64,000 bases of DNA from Flavobacterium hungaricum (lineage in GTDB: Bacteria; Bacteroidota; Bacteroidia; Flavobacteriales; Flavobacteriaceae). Positions within the stretch are counted from its first letter, which is position 1. Each line of letters opens with the position of its first letter. Below, piece after piece: positions 8,167-17,270 of the stretch. The position numbers were made by a program, and so were the translations under genes. The stretch spans positions 186,001 to 250,000 of the forward strand of contig NZ_PRDM01000003.1 of assembly GCF_015182285.1 (NCBI RefSeq). Direction: 5' to 3'. The notes under the pieces are model-generated. The model was not told where the DNA came from and ran no database searches. It was given only the letters and a program-made list of their open reading frames with translations.

Positions 8167-9255
8167 TTATTCGTTTATGACATCGCCTTCCTTAGTTTCT
8201 TCGCTGGCAATTTTCACCAGTTTATCTTTCGGGTTCAAATCTCCGAAAATTTCAATTTTATCTTCGATTTCTCTTCCCTTTTTAACGTCAACTCTTGTCG
8301 CTTTGTGGTTAACTACTTTTACCACATAAAGACCTTCTGCAGAACTTACTAAAGCCGTTTTCGGGATTACATACGTGCTATCTTTCGCGTTAAGCGGTAA
8401 CAAAACTTCGGCAACCATTCCAGGCAGTAAATTTCCTTTGGTGTTGTGAACGTCCATTTCGACTCTTTCAGAACGTAATTTCAAATCTAGTGCGCCGGAC
8501 ATTCTGGTGATTTTTGCCGTAAAAGTTTCTGGAAGCGATTTTACGTTAAAACTCATTTCGTCGCCTGGGTGTAAATATCCTGTGTACAATTCCGGAACAG
8601 AAACCGCCAAACGCAATTTACTTTGTTCCTGAATCGTTAATAAAGGCAAATCAGAACCTTTTCCTGCCGGACCAACAAATGTTCCTAAATTGACATTTCT
8701 TGCCGCTACAACGCCGTCAAATGGTGCGCGAATTTCAAGATACCCTCTCATGATCGAGATTTCTTTGTGTGCTGCAATTGCGGCTTGGTATTGCGCATAA
8801 TCCGAATTCTTTTTACCGCTTGCCATTTCCAAATCGTTTTTAGAAATCGTACCTTCTACCTTGCTCGTTTCGTACAAACGGTTGTAGGTGCTTTTGCTGG
8901 TAGCGTAAATCGCTTCCATCGATTTTAATCTCGATTCGGCTGCAGCCAATTGCGAACTGATTTCTGGCGCTTCTAAAACAATCAAAAGCTGTCCTTTTTT
9001 TACTTTGGTACCAATATCAACTTTTAAGGTTTTTACGAAACTGCTCACTTTGGCATACAAATCAACTTGTTGAAAACCGGTTAATTCGGCTGGTAAACGC
9101 AATTCTGTAGTCAGTTTTTCTTTTGCTAAAAGAAAAGTTTCAACTTTAGGTTCAATTTCCGCTTTAACTGTTTCTTCTTTTTTAGAATTACAGCTGTTCA
9201 GGAAAAATACTGCTGCTAGAAACAGCGGGCTATATTTTATAATTTTAGTGTTCAT
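8167..9255 (-). CDS. RND efflux periplasmic adaptor (HlyD/MFP family)
   Basis: 362 residues. The N-terminus is a lipoprotein signal with lipobox FLNSC (Cys22), so the adaptor is anchored by lipid. The first half-lipoyl/barrel-sandwich strand is seen at VDLYAKVSSFVKTLKVDIG, then an alpha-hairpin (QLAAAESRLK to the GKKNSDYAQ segment) and the second lipoyl half (EIRAPFDGVVAARNVNLG). Beta-barrel and membrane-proximal domains follow. It bridges an inner-membrane RND pump to a TolC-type channel. Its start overlaps the pump gene by 11 bp, so translation is coupled. Substrate cannot be read from sequence. Confidence 0.93.
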   Translation of the reverse strand: MNTKIIKYSPLFLAAVFFLNSCNSKKEETVKAEIEPKVETFLLAKEKLTTELRLPAELTGFQQVDLYAKVSSFVKTLKVDIGTKVKKGQLLIVLEAPEISSQLAAAESRLKSMEAIYATSKSTYNRLYETSKVEGTISKNDLEMASGKKNSDYAQYQAAIAAHKEISIMRGYLEIRAPFDGVVAARNVNLGTFVGPAGKGSDLPLLTIQEQSKLRLAVSVPELYTGYLHPGDEMSFNVKSLPETFTAKITRMSGALDLKLRSERVEMDVHNTKGNLLPGMVAEVLLPLNAKDSTYVIPKTALVSSAEGLYVVKVVNHKATRVDVKKGREIEDKIEIFGDLNPKDKLVKIASEETKEGDVINE

Positions 9256-12200
9256 TTTTTGGTTTTAATGATGAGATATAATGGATGCTTTCTTCGTCTT
9301 CAGGATCTAAAGAAACAGATTGTGTCGATGTTTTTTCTTGTGCCCATGCAAAAATCTGCGGCAGGATCAATAATACGGCAAAAGTAGAAAATAATAGTCC
9401 GCCGATTACCGCTCTTCCTAATGGAGAAACCTGATCGCCTCCTTCGCCGTGTCCAATTGCCATTGGCAGCATTCCCGCAATCATCGCAACCGAAGTCATG
9501 ATAATCGGACGAAGACGCAGCGCAGCAGCTTCACGAGCCGATTCTAAGGCATTTCCGTTTATTTTTCGCAACTGCTCTGCATTCGTGACCAAAAGTACGG
9601 CATTGGCGATAGAAACCCCAACCGACATGATGATTCCCATATAAGATTGTAAATTCAGCGTAGAACCGGTAATGGTCAGCATTAATAAGGCTCCTAAAAC
9701 TACAGCCGGAACTGTCGTTAAAATTACTAACGAAACTTTGAACGATTGGAAATTAGCGGCCAACATTAAGAAGATTACAAAAACGGCAACCAATAACCCC
9801 GTCTGCAAACTGCTTAATGTTTCGCTCAATACAGTACTTAGTCCAATAGGCGTTATGAACAAACCACGCGGCAATTCGCCCAATGAACTAATTGTTGACG
9901 CAACATCTTTTGATGCCGTTCCTAAATCGGTCTGGCTGATGTTTGCGGTAACGGTAATGTATGGCATAGCCCCTAAATTGTCATTTTCACCGCTTACAAA
10001 TCCGGGTGTAATTTTGGCAACGTCACTTAAAACAGGACGAAGCGAGTTCTTTAATACCGGAATTTCTCCCATATCGGTTTTACTTTTCATTTTATTCAGC
10101 GGAACCTGAACCTGAACGGCGTAGGATAAACCGGCTCTTTCGTCAACCCAGTTGTTTTTTTCTGTGTAACGGGAAGATGAGGTCGAAGCTACAAGCGAAC
10201 GCGAAATATCATTCATATCCACGCCCAATTCGGCAGCGCGTGTTCTGTCAATATCAATATTTAAAGCTGGATAATGAATCGGCTGTCCAATCTGTACGTC
10301 TCTGAAATACGAAATCGCTTTTAGTTTTTCTACAATTTGAGTGGCATACAATTCATTTCGTTTTTTGTCTTTTCCAGCAATTCGAACTTCGATTGGAGTA
10401 GGAGAACCCTGGCTCAAAACTTTGTCTGTCAACTCGATTGGTTCAAAAGAAAGTTTGGTGTCCGGAAGCACTTTTTTGATTCTCGCTCTAAAATCATCTT
10501 TAAAATCATCCATATCGACATGGTATTCTTTCAAACTTACCTGAAAAACAGCTTCGTGAGAACCGGCCATAAACAAATAAATCGGGTTGATTGAGAATAG
10601 AGAAGGGTGTTGCCCCACATAAACAGAAGAAATTCCGATATGTTCTTTGCCGACCATTTTTTCTAATTCTTTCAGAACAATTCTGGCTTGTTCTTCGGTT
10701 CGTTCCAAACGCGTTCCGTCAACGGCGCGCATTCTTAACTGAAACTGACTTCCATTTGTTTTTGGGAAAACATCTTTTCCGATAGCACCAATTAAAAGAA
10801 CAGCGAGAACAGTTGCAACAACTAAATAGGTAATAGTTGTGATTTTTTTATGAACAAACAATCGGTCTAAAGTTCGCATGAATCGATTTCTGAATTTTTC
10901 GAAACCGCTCACTTTTCCGTCATCGTTAAAATCTTCTCTTTCGACCATTTCCTTTTTCTGGGCAATTAAATCTTGCTCAGATTCTGGTGTCAAACCGCAG
11001 GCGTTAAATTCTGCTTCATCATCTGTAATTTCAGGATGATGTTCGTGTTTTGCGTGTCCTTTCATCATCCAGTTTGCCATTACAGGAACAAAAGTCTGCG
11101 AAAGTAAAAAGGAAATCACCATCGAAAATCCAATTGCCAGAGCCAAAGGCAGGAACAACGCTCCCGGAATACCAACCATGGTAAACGCAGGCGCAAACAC
11201 GGCAAGGATACAAAGTAAGATCAATAATTTAGGCAGCGCAATTTCCTGACAGGCGTCCCAAATGGCGAGTGCCTTGGGTTTTCCCATGTCGAGATGCTGG
11301 TGAATATTTTCGATCGTTACCGTACTTTCATCCACCAAAATACCAATTGCCAAAGCCAATCCTGACAAAGACATTAAGTTGATCGTCTGTCCGAATAATT
11401 TTAGGAATAAAACTCCCGAAATAATCGAAATCGGAATGGTCATAATTACGATTAAAGCCGCGCGGCGGTCGCCTAAGAAAAGCATAACCATTAATCCGGT
11501 CAAAACCGCACCAATAATTCCTTCTGTAATCAAACTTTTTACCGAGTTGATTACATAAACCGACTGGTCAAATTCGTACGATAACTGCACATCTTCCGGA
11601 AGCGTACTTTGAATTTTAGGAAGTTCTGATTTTAATTTCTGAACTACATCCCAAGTCGAAGCGTCTCCCGCTTTTGCAATACTGATATAAACAGAACGTT
11701 TTCCGTTTACCAAAGCATAACCCGCTGTAATATCGGCACCGTCTTTTACACTCGCAACATCGCCTAATTTTAAGTTTTGAACACCGCCTTTGAATAACGG
11801 AATCTGCTCAAAATCTTTAACTTCTTTAATCGTATTGTTAGTTGGAGTAATATAGTTTTTGTCGCCCATTCTCACGTTTCCAGAAGGAGCCGTTTGGTTG
11901 TTCAAACGAATCGCTTCTACGATTTGATCGGGCGTCATATTATGAGAACGCAATAAATCCGGATCTACGTTAACCTCAATTGTTCTTGGGCTTCCGCCAA
12001 AGGGAGCCGGAGACAATAAACCCGGAATTGAAGTAAACGAAGCACGAACATATACGTTGGCTAAATCCTGTAATTCGTTGTTGGATCTGATTTTAGAACT
12101 CAAAACCAATTGACCAATTGGTAATGAAGAAGCATCAAAACGAATGATAAACGGAGGCTGTGTTCCCGGAGGAAAAGCCGCTTGGATCCTGTTAGAAAGC

Positions 12201-12529
12201 GCACTTAACTCGGCAGCAGCCTGCGCCATGTTCGTTCCTTCATAATAGGTTAATTTCATAATCATTAACCCCTGAATATTTTTGGTTTCTACCGATTTGA
12301 TACCGTTCGAAAAAGGTAAAACGTTCACGTAGTTTTTGGCAAAATAAGCTTCCATCTGGTCGGGCGTATAACCTCCAAACGGGTGCGCGATGTAGATAAC
12401 CGGCAAATTCATTTTCGGTAAAATATCTACCTTAATGTCTTTGATGGCACCAATTCCGAAGAAAAATAGACCCGCCACCAATACTAATATGGAAATGGGT
12501 TTGCGGAGTGCAAAACGTATTAAATTCAT
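9245..12529 (-). CDS. RND efflux pump, inner-membrane subunit (AcrB-like)
   Basis: 1094 residues, the proton-driven pump of a tripartite exporter. It has the N-terminal TM1, a pore/docking domain (TLPEDVQLSYEFDQS), TM4 with the charged motif GILVDESTVTIEN where AcrB-type pumps have two Asp, and a duplicated second half starting near residue 555. The cytoplasmic loop between TM6 and TM7 is unusual: it is enlarged and begins His-rich (KHEHHPE). At residues 533-544 it contains DFNDDGKVSGFE, which fits the canonical 12-residue EF-hand calcium loop at positions 1, 3, 5, 6, 8 and 12. The gene lies between tolC (12-bp gap) and the adaptor (11-bp overlap). Hydrophobic drugs are more likely substrates than metals, but this is not certain. 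Confidence 0.93.
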   Translation of the reverse strand: MNLIRFALRKPISILVLVAGLFFFGIGAIKDIKVDILPKMNLPVIYIAHPFGGYTPDQMEAYFAKNYVNVLPFSNGIKSVETKNIQGLMIMKLTYYEGTNMAQAAAELSALSNRIQAAFPPGTQPPFIIRFDASSLPIGQLVLSSKIRSNNELQDLANVYVRASFTSIPGLLSPAPFGGSPRTIEVNVDPDLLRSHNMTPDQIVEAIRLNNQTAPSGNVRMGDKNYITPTNNTIKEVKDFEQIPLFKGGVQNLKLGDVASVKDGADITAGYALVNGKRSVYISIAKAGDASTWDVVQKLKSELPKIQSTLPEDVQLSYEFDQSVYVINSVKSLITEGIIGAVLTGLMVMLFLGDRRAALIVIMTIPISIISGVLFLKLFGQTINLMSLSGLALAIGILVDESTVTIENIHQHLDMGKPKALAIWDACQEIALPKLLILLCILAVFAPAFTMVGIPGALFLPLALAIGFSMVISFLLSQTFVPVMANWMMKGHAKHEHHPEITDDEAEFNACGLTPESEQDLIAQKKEMVEREDFNDDGKVSGFEKFRNRFMRTLDRLFVHKKITTITYLVVATVLAVLLIGAIGKDVFPKTNGSQFQLRMRAVDGTRLERTEEQARIVLKELEKMVGKEHIGISSVYVGQHPSLFSINPIYLFMAGSHEAVFQVSLKEYHVDMDDFKDDFRARIKKVLPDTKLSFEPIELTDKVLSQGSPTPIEVRIAGKDKKRNELYATQIVEKLKAISYFRDVQIGQPIHYPALNIDIDRTRAAELGVDMNDISRSLVASTSSSRYTEKNNWVDERAGLSYAVQVQVPLNKMKSKTDMGEIPVLKNSLRPVLSDVAKITPGFVSGENDNLGAMPYITVTANISQTDLGTASKDVASTISSLGELPRGLFITPIGLSTVLSETLSSLQTGLLVAVFVIFLMLAANFQSFKVSLVILTTVPAVVLGALLMLTITGSTLNLQSYMGIIMSVGVSIANAVLLVTNAEQLRKINGNALESAREAAALRLRPIIMTSVAMIAGMLPMAIGHGEGGDQVSPLGRAVIGGLLFSTFAVLLILPQIFAWAQEKTSTQSVSLDPEDEESIHYISSLKPKNEH

Positions 12530-12541
12530 TAGGATTTATAA

Positions 12542-13927
12542 TTAAAATTCATTTATAAATAAGTCAAAATTTCCTGTTGCAGCAACTTTCAATAAGTACG
12601 ACTGCCACACATTATTATTGACAATATCGCGATCGATTTCGGCACGGTTTAAAACATACATTGTCTGCGTTAAATCGGTTAAATCGGTTAAGCCGTTTTT
12701 GTATAAAGTCGATTTTTGAAGATAGGCTCTTTTTGCGGCATCAACCTGAATCGGCGCTTCGGCATAATTCTCCAAAGTAATTCGGATTTTATCTTCGGCA
12801 AAATTCAGCTGCGATTTTAGTTCACGATCTGCCTGATTGTATTCTTCCTGAATTGCCTGCGAAACAAATTTCTGAGCGCTTACTTGTTTGCTGGAACGGA
12901 AAGGAGTGGTTAAATTCCACGTAATTCCAACCCCAATTAAATAGTTGGAACGATCTGGATTTACGCCGTCCCAATAATTTCTGCTAAAAGCGGTTTGATC
13001 TGTTGCGTATGAATTTTCAAATCCTGAAGCTCTGGTCTGCAAAACTCCAAAAGCGGTCATGGTTGGGTAATAGAATCGTTTGTACAATTTAACCTGCTGG
13101 TTGCTGTAATCTATTCTCGTTTTGTACAATTGTAATAAGGGATGAAGGCTGTCTGTAGAAGCTTCGCTTTTTATCAATTCTTTCGGAATCTGCGTAACGA
13201 ATAATGTGTCTGCAACAAAATCCTGTGGCGCAACGCCCATTAAATCCACCAATTTGTTGTTTTGTTCTTTAACGAAGTTCTTTGCCAGATTTAAAGCGAT
13301 TTTAGCTTTCGAAACTTCGGCTGTTGCCAAGGTAGAATCAACTCCGGCCAATAATCCGTTTTTAACTCTTGCGGCAGCGGTTTTCTTGAAAACTTCGGCA
13401 CGGGAAAGGTTTTTTTGCTGCGAAATCAATAATCTTTGGCTTGCCAGTAAATTTAAATAAGCAGCGGAGATTTTGATTTCCTGCTGGAATTTTTCCTGCT
13501 GTAAATCTTTTTCTTTGGCCTGAACATCAATTTTAGACAAATTAATTTTTTCTTTCGTTTTTCCGAAGGTGAAAAAATCCCAGTTCATGTTGACCAGATA
13601 AAGCGCTCCAAATGCTGAATTCCAGTTTTGTTCAGGAAGAGGTAAACCTGATGAAGCAACTCCTAAACCTCCAAATCCGTAAAGCGGTCCGTTTTGTCCG
13701 TTTACGGTTCCGTAATCCTGCTGTGCCGATAAATTTAAGTTGGGCAGATAATCACGACGGGATTGTTTTAGAGTCTCTTTTGATGCATTGGCGTAATTGT
13801 TTTTTGCTCGGATAGAACCGTAGTTTTCAAGTCCTGTCTTAACAGCTTCTTTTAAAGACAGGGTTTGAGCATAACCGATTGAGGCAAAAATCAATAAAAA
13901 TAATAAGGTAATTTTTTTGAAATACAT
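12542..13927 (-). CDS. TolC-family outer-membrane efflux channel
   Basis: 461 residues. The start is set at 13927, giving signal peptide MYFKKITLLFLLIFASIGYAQ. An upstream ATG at 13966 falls inside the -7 element and is rejected. The mature part has the TolC pattern: LSLKEAVKTGLENYGSIRA near the start, long amphipathic helices with KEKDLQQEKFQQEIKISAAYLNLLASQRLL, and a second, similar half. It is the first gene of the tolC-pump-adaptor operon, a common order in Bacteroidota, and forms the exit duct. The divergent LytS/LytTR pair 175 bp away may regulate it. Confidence 0.92.
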   Translation of the reverse strand: MYFKKITLLFLLIFASIGYAQTLSLKEAVKTGLENYGSIRAKNNYANASKETLKQSRRDYLPNLNLSAQQDYGTVNGQNGPLYGFGGLGVASSGLPLPEQNWNSAFGALYLVNMNWDFFTFGKTKEKINLSKIDVQAKEKDLQQEKFQQEIKISAAYLNLLASQRLLISQQKNLSRAEVFKKTAAARVKNGLLAGVDSTLATAEVSKAKIALNLAKNFVKEQNNKLVDLMGVAPQDFVADTLFVTQIPKELIKSEASTDSLHPLLQLYKTRIDYSNQQVKLYKRFYYPTMTAFGVLQTRASGFENSYATDQTAFSRNYWDGVNPDRSNYLIGVGITWNLTTPFRSSKQVSAQKFVSQAIQEEYNQADRELKSQLNFAEDKIRITLENYAEAPIQVDAAKRAYLQKSTLYKNGLTDLTDLTQTMYVLNRAEIDRDIVNNNVWQSYLLKVAATGNFDLFINEF

Positions 13928-13963
13928 AAACTCAAGGTGTGATATAAAATGTTTTTGATGAAA

Positions 13964-13971
13964 CAAATTTA
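13964..13971 (-). promoter_or_regulatory. -7 element of the efflux operon
   Basis: On the minus strand the sequence is taaatttg, a perfect TAnnTTTG match, 37 bp upstream of the tolC start at 13927. No clear TTG -33 element is seen. Its position decides the start codon, because transcription would begin downstream of the alternative ATG at 13966. Confidence 0.55.
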
Positions 13972-14101
13972 TTTCTCTTATACTGATAAAAGTCAGGTTA
14001 AGTGATGTACTGCACTAGTAAATGACGAATTGAATTGGTCATTTAATGGAAATAATTATTAAATATTTGTTCGTACTTTGTAAACTATTTCAGAATTAAG
14101 A

Positions 14102-15139
14102 ATGAACAAAAAAATCGATAACATATTGGATAACAAATGGTGGCAGGAAGTCGCCGTTGTCCTTTTCTCATTTACAATTTATACCTTAAAAAATGACTGG
14201 ATGTTATTTAGTTCATTCGTTTCTATTTTAATGGGTATCTTTTTCTATTGCATTTTGTACATGCACGCCCAGTTTAACCGCTTTTTTTTACTGCCGATTT
14301 TATTCAAAGCCAATAAACCTTTTACGTATATTATTTTAACGCTGTTTGGCGTTTTTGTCTTTTCTGTGATTTTATACGAAATCACGATGCTGGATATGTT
14401 TGCAAAATGTCATTTGTATCAAAATTCGCATCAGAGAAGTTATGCCTATCAATTGGCGAGTGTTTTAGGAACTTTGGTCTGCATTCTGAGCCCGATAATT
14501 GTGTTTAAGTTTTATCGTATTCACAGAAAACAAACCGACGCGGCTTTATTGTTCAATCAGATGCAGTTAAACTCTTTGAAAGGACAATTAAATCCGCATT
14601 TTCTTTTTAATACCTTTAATACACTTTATGGAATCAGTTTGGAATTTCCAGACAGAACGCCCGATTTGATTATGAAGGTTTCGCAGTTAATGCGTTATCA
14701 ATTAGAAAGTAACAGCAAGCAATGTGTTTCTTTAGAAGACGAACTGGAGTTTATAAACAGTTATGTACAGCTGGAAAAAGAACGTGTCGGTTATCGTTGT
14801 GATATTCAATATGATGCTAAAATTGATAGTGAATATGCGTATAAGATCTCGCCGATGCTGTTAATCGCTTTTATAGAAAATGCCTTTAAACACGGAACCT
14901 GCGCAATCGAAAAATGTTTTGTAGACATTAAAATTACAGTAGAAAACGGCTTGCTGCATTTGCATGTTTCCAATTCGATTCCGAAAAAAAATGATGTGAT
15001 TTCGACTAAAATTGGTCTTAAGAATACGATTGAGCGTTTGAATTTGATTTATGGAAAAGATTATAAATTGGACGTTCAGGATGATAATCAAACGTATGTT
15101 GTGGATTTAGAAATACAGCTTAAAAAGTTTGTAGGATGA
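14102..15139 (+). CDS. Sensor histidine kinase, LytS-like (His_kinase family)
   Basis: 345 residues. Four hydrophobic segments in residues 12-140 form the membrane sensor. The kinase part starts near residue 155 with LNSLKGQLNPHFLFNTFNTL, in which His166 is the phospho-acceptor, followed by an ATPase domain (N-box IENAFKHG near residue 260, then IGLKNTIERL). There is no extracellular sensor domain, so the signal is probably sensed in or at the membrane. The gene overlaps its response regulator by 4 bp (ATGA), a tight pair. It is divergent from the RND efflux operon, whose expression it may control; that link is inferred from position only. Confidence 0.92.
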   Translation: MNKKIDNILDNKWWQEVAVVLFSFTIYTLKNDWMLFSSFVSILMGIFFYCILYMHAQFNRFFLLPILFKANKPFTYIILTLFGVFVFSVILYEITMLDMFAKCHLYQNSHQRSYAYQLASVLGTLVCILSPIIVFKFYRIHRKQTDAALLFNQMQLNSLKGQLNPHFLFNTFNTLYGISLEFPDRTPDLIMKVSQLMRYQLESNSKQCVSLEDELEFINSYVQLEKERVGYRCDIQYDAKIDSEYAYKISPMLLIAFIENAFKHGTCAIEKCFVDIKITVENGLLHLHVSNSIPKKNDVISTKIGLKNTIERLNLIYGKDYKLDVQDDNQTYVVDLEIQLKKFVG

Positions 15140-15831
15140 AAGAAACCAAAAAGTGTATAATCGTAGACGATGAGCCTGCAGCGCATTATGTTTTGGTCAA
15201 TTATATCAAACAGAATCCGCAGCTGGAATTGGTTTTTCAAGGTTACAACGGAATTGAAGCCATGAATTATCTTCGCGAAAATACTGTCGACCTGATGTTT
15301 CTCGATATCAACATGCCGGAAATCTCTGGAATGGAACTGCTTAAGATTCTGCCTGCACATCCAAAAACCATATTAACAACGGCTTATTCTGAATTTGCAC
15401 TGGAAAGTTATGATTACGGTGTAATTGATTATCTGCTGAAGCCTATTTATTTTCCAAGGTTTTTAAAAGCTATTGACCGCTTTTTTGGAACAGAAAACAA
15501 CAAACCTAAAACAGAAGAAATTATAAATTCTGTAAGTGTAAAAGTGGACGGTTATTTTATCGAAATAGAATTAGAGCAGCTTTTATTTGCGCAGAGTTTC
15601 GGAAATTACGTAAAACTTCACACAACCAAGCGTACTTATCTGGCTTCTATAACAACAACAGAGTTAGAAAAATGCCTTCCAGAAAAGAATTTTATGCGAA
15701 TTCATAAATCTTACATTGTCGCTTTGGACAAAATAGATTCGACCGAGAAAGATTTTGTAGTTATTAAAAATGAAAGACTTCCGATCGGGATTACTTATAA
15801 AAGAGAATTAACTGACCGCTTGAAAAAATAA
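15136..15831 (+). CDS. LytTR-type response regulator
   Basis: 231 residues. The receiver domain (6-120) has the acidic pair Asp11-Asp12, phospho-acceptor Asp57 (LMFLDINMP), Thr in ILTTAY and Lys in YLLKPI. A LytTR DNA-binding domain spans about 135-231 (FAQSFGNYVKLHTTKRTYL, then FMRIHKSYIVAL). It is the partner of the overlapping LytS-like kinase. Likely targets are the divergent efflux operon or the gene pair downstream. Confidence 0.93.
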   Translation: MKETKKCIIVDDEPAAHYVLVNYIKQNPQLELVFQGYNGIEAMNYLRENTVDLMFLDINMPEISGMELLKILPAHPKTILTTAYSEFALESYDYGVIDYLLKPIYFPRFLKAIDRFFGTENNKPKTEEIINSVSVKVDGYFIEIELEQLLFAQSFGNYVKLHTTKRTYLASITTTELEKCLPEKNFMRIHKSYIVALDKIDSTEKDFVVIKNERLPIGITYKRELTDRLKK

Positions 15832-15872
15832 TGCCGAAAATAAGATTGCTTACTAATTCAATTATTTTCAAA

Positions 15873-15910
15873 AAAAGCCTGCAAAGAAATTTAGTCTCTT
15901 GCAGGCTTTT
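15873..15910 (+). terminator. Terminator of the two-component operon
   Basis: A stem of aaaagcctgcaa with ttgcaggctttt (12 bp) around a 14-nt loop, ending in TTTT. It lies about 40 bp after the response-regulator stop codon. Confidence 0.8.
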
Positions 15911-16065
15911 GCATTTTATGAAAAATATTTAGAACGCTTTTTCCTCATCGGTCTTAGAGGTAAGGGTTTTTAAATAATTATTTTATTTTGATTAATTCAT
16001 CAATTCTTAATAAATAAGTAGTACTTTTAATACGTTATTTGAAGTCAAATTAAAAAGTTGAAATC

Positions 16066-16539
16066 ATGAAAAACGTATTTTTAATTGCTGTTTTTTTATG
16101 CAGCAGTTTTTTAATAGCACAGGAAGGAACCAACATGAAGAAAGTTGTAACGCCGCCAGAAAAGGTAAAGTTTGCTTTTGAAAAAGAATATCCCGGAAAA
16201 GTGCCGGTTTGGTCTGAGGAATATGTGGGAGACGACAATGATGAGATACGTTATGAAGCCAAATACAATGTAGACAGCAAAACAAAAGCGCTGGCGGTTT
16301 ATGATAATTTAGGCGTTTTGAAGGCTTACGAACTTCAGATTCCTTTAAGCAAACTGCCGCAGCCCGCACAGGCATATCTGAAAAAAAATTATGCTGCAAA
16401 AGCAGTTAAAGAAATTGCAAAAGTAGTCGATTATAAAAAAGTAACAACCTATGAAGTTGGTATTCAACTAAAAGGAAAATTTTATGATGTGGTCTTTGAT
16501 AAGGATGGAGATTTTAATGTACTGATCGAAAAGAACTAA
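16066..16539 (+). CDS. PepSY-like periplasmic protein (157 aa)
   Basis: Signal peptide MKNVFLIAVFLCSSFLIAQ is followed by a domain of about 135 residues. It has two repeats of the type found in PepSY-like (DUF2874-type) proteins of Bacteroidota: VKFAFEKEYPGKVPVWSEEY with YEAKYN, then AQAYLKKNYAAKAVKEIAKV with YEVGIQLKGKFYDVVFDKDG. Such proteins are secreted and thought to bind peptides or act as protease or signalling modulators, but no precise role is proven. It is followed by a paralogue, and the pair sits after the LytS/LytTR operon. Confidence 0.8.
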   Translation: MKNVFLIAVFLCSSFLIAQEGTNMKKVVTPPEKVKFAFEKEYPGKVPVWSEEYVGDDNDEIRYEAKYNVDSKTKALAVYDNLGVLKAYELQIPLSKLPQPAQAYLKKNYAAKAVKEIAKVVDYKKVTTYEVGIQLKGKFYDVVFDKDGDFNVLIEKN

Positions 16540-16586
16540 AAATATTTTTTTTTTAAATATTCATTAAAAAAGCATGTTGCTGTAAA

Positions 16587-16613
16587 TTGTAGTAATTTTA
16601 TTACCTATTTTTG
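16587..16613 (+). promoter_or_regulatory. Promoter of the second PepSY-like gene
   Basis: A TTG at 16587-16589 is followed 16 bp later by tatttttg at 16606-16613, a perfect TAnnTTTG. Transcription should start near 16620, downstream of an in-frame ATG at 16611, so the true start codon is 16638. Confidence 0.6.
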
Positions 16614-16637
16614 CACTCTAATTTTTATGAATGTAAT

Positions 16638-17159
16638 ATGAAGAGAGCTTTTTTATTTTTTGCTTTTTTATGGAGTAATTTTTTAATGAGTCAAGCAGGG
16701 ATTTTGGTGCCGCCAGAAGTTGTGACGACAGCTTTTGAAAAGCAATATCCTAAAAAATCGGCGTACTGGTCTATTGAATATAGCAGTAATAGCAGCGATG
16801 TATATTTTGAGGCAAAATTTAATACAGACGCAAAAGCAAAAGGCTACGCCTTATTTGATCAGAAAGGTAATTTTGTATCGTATAAAGAACAAGTTTCAAA
16901 TAAAGTTTTGCCTAAGACCGCGTTGGATTATCTGATTAAAAACTATCCGGCAAAAACTGTTTCGAAAGCAAAGACAAAATCGAAATCAAAAGCGAAAGCA
17001 AAAACGACGGTGGTAACTTCAAGTGCGACTGAGTTTTTTTCTGTAGTAGATGCCAAAGGTCAAAACAGATATGAAGTAAAAGTGCAGAAAGAAGGGAAAA
17101 CATATAATGTAATCTTTGATTCAATAGGAGAGTTTGTTAAAAGAAGTCAAATTCAATAA
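16638..17159 (+). CDS. PepSY-like periplasmic protein with lysine-rich insert (173 aa)
   Basis: The start is set at 16638 (signal peptide MKRAFLFFAFLWSNFLMSQA) because the promoter overlaps the upstream ATG at 16611. The protein is a paralogue of the one at 16066, with the same VVTTAFEKQYPKKSAYWSIEY and YEAKFN motifs and the C-terminal YEVKVQKEGKTYNVIFDS. Between the two halves, at about residues 110-124, it carries a low-complexity insert made of Lys, Ser, Thr and Ala (KAKTKSKSKAKAKTT) that the paralogue lacks. The insert would be strongly positive in the periplasm and could bind anionic polymers. It has its own promoter. Confidence 0.8.
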   Translation: MKRAFLFFAFLWSNFLMSQAGILVPPEVVTTAFEKQYPKKSAYWSIEYSSNSSDVYFEAKFNTDAKAKGYALFDQKGNFVSYKEQVSNKVLPKTALDYLIKNYPAKTVSKAKTKSKSKAKAKTTVVTSSATEFFSVVDAKGQNRYEVKVQKEGKTYNVIFDSIGEFVKRSQIQ

Positions 17160-17197
17160 AAATATTGTTTACTAATTCAAATAAAATTTGAATGTGC

Positions 17198-17230
17198 AAA
17201 CCCGATAAGTTTTAAATTTATCGGGTTTTG
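17198..17230. terminator. Bidirectional terminator
   Basis: aacccgataa pairs with ttatcgggtt around a short AT loop, flanked by A residues on the left and TTTTG on the right. It separates convergent genes ending at 17159 (+) and 17271 (-). Confidence 0.75.
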
Positions 17231-17270
17231 TTTTTGAGTTTTATAAGCAAACCCTGTAGAAATTTAATTT

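Noticed and set aside
9672..10109. 145-codon + strand frame inside the RND pump gene
   Set aside because: Shadow of the pump gene; composition follows codon positions of the real gene.
16611..16637. Alternative upstream start of the second PepSY-like gene
   Set aside because: Lies at the -7 element, before the expected transcription start; the start at 16638 gives a proper signal peptide.
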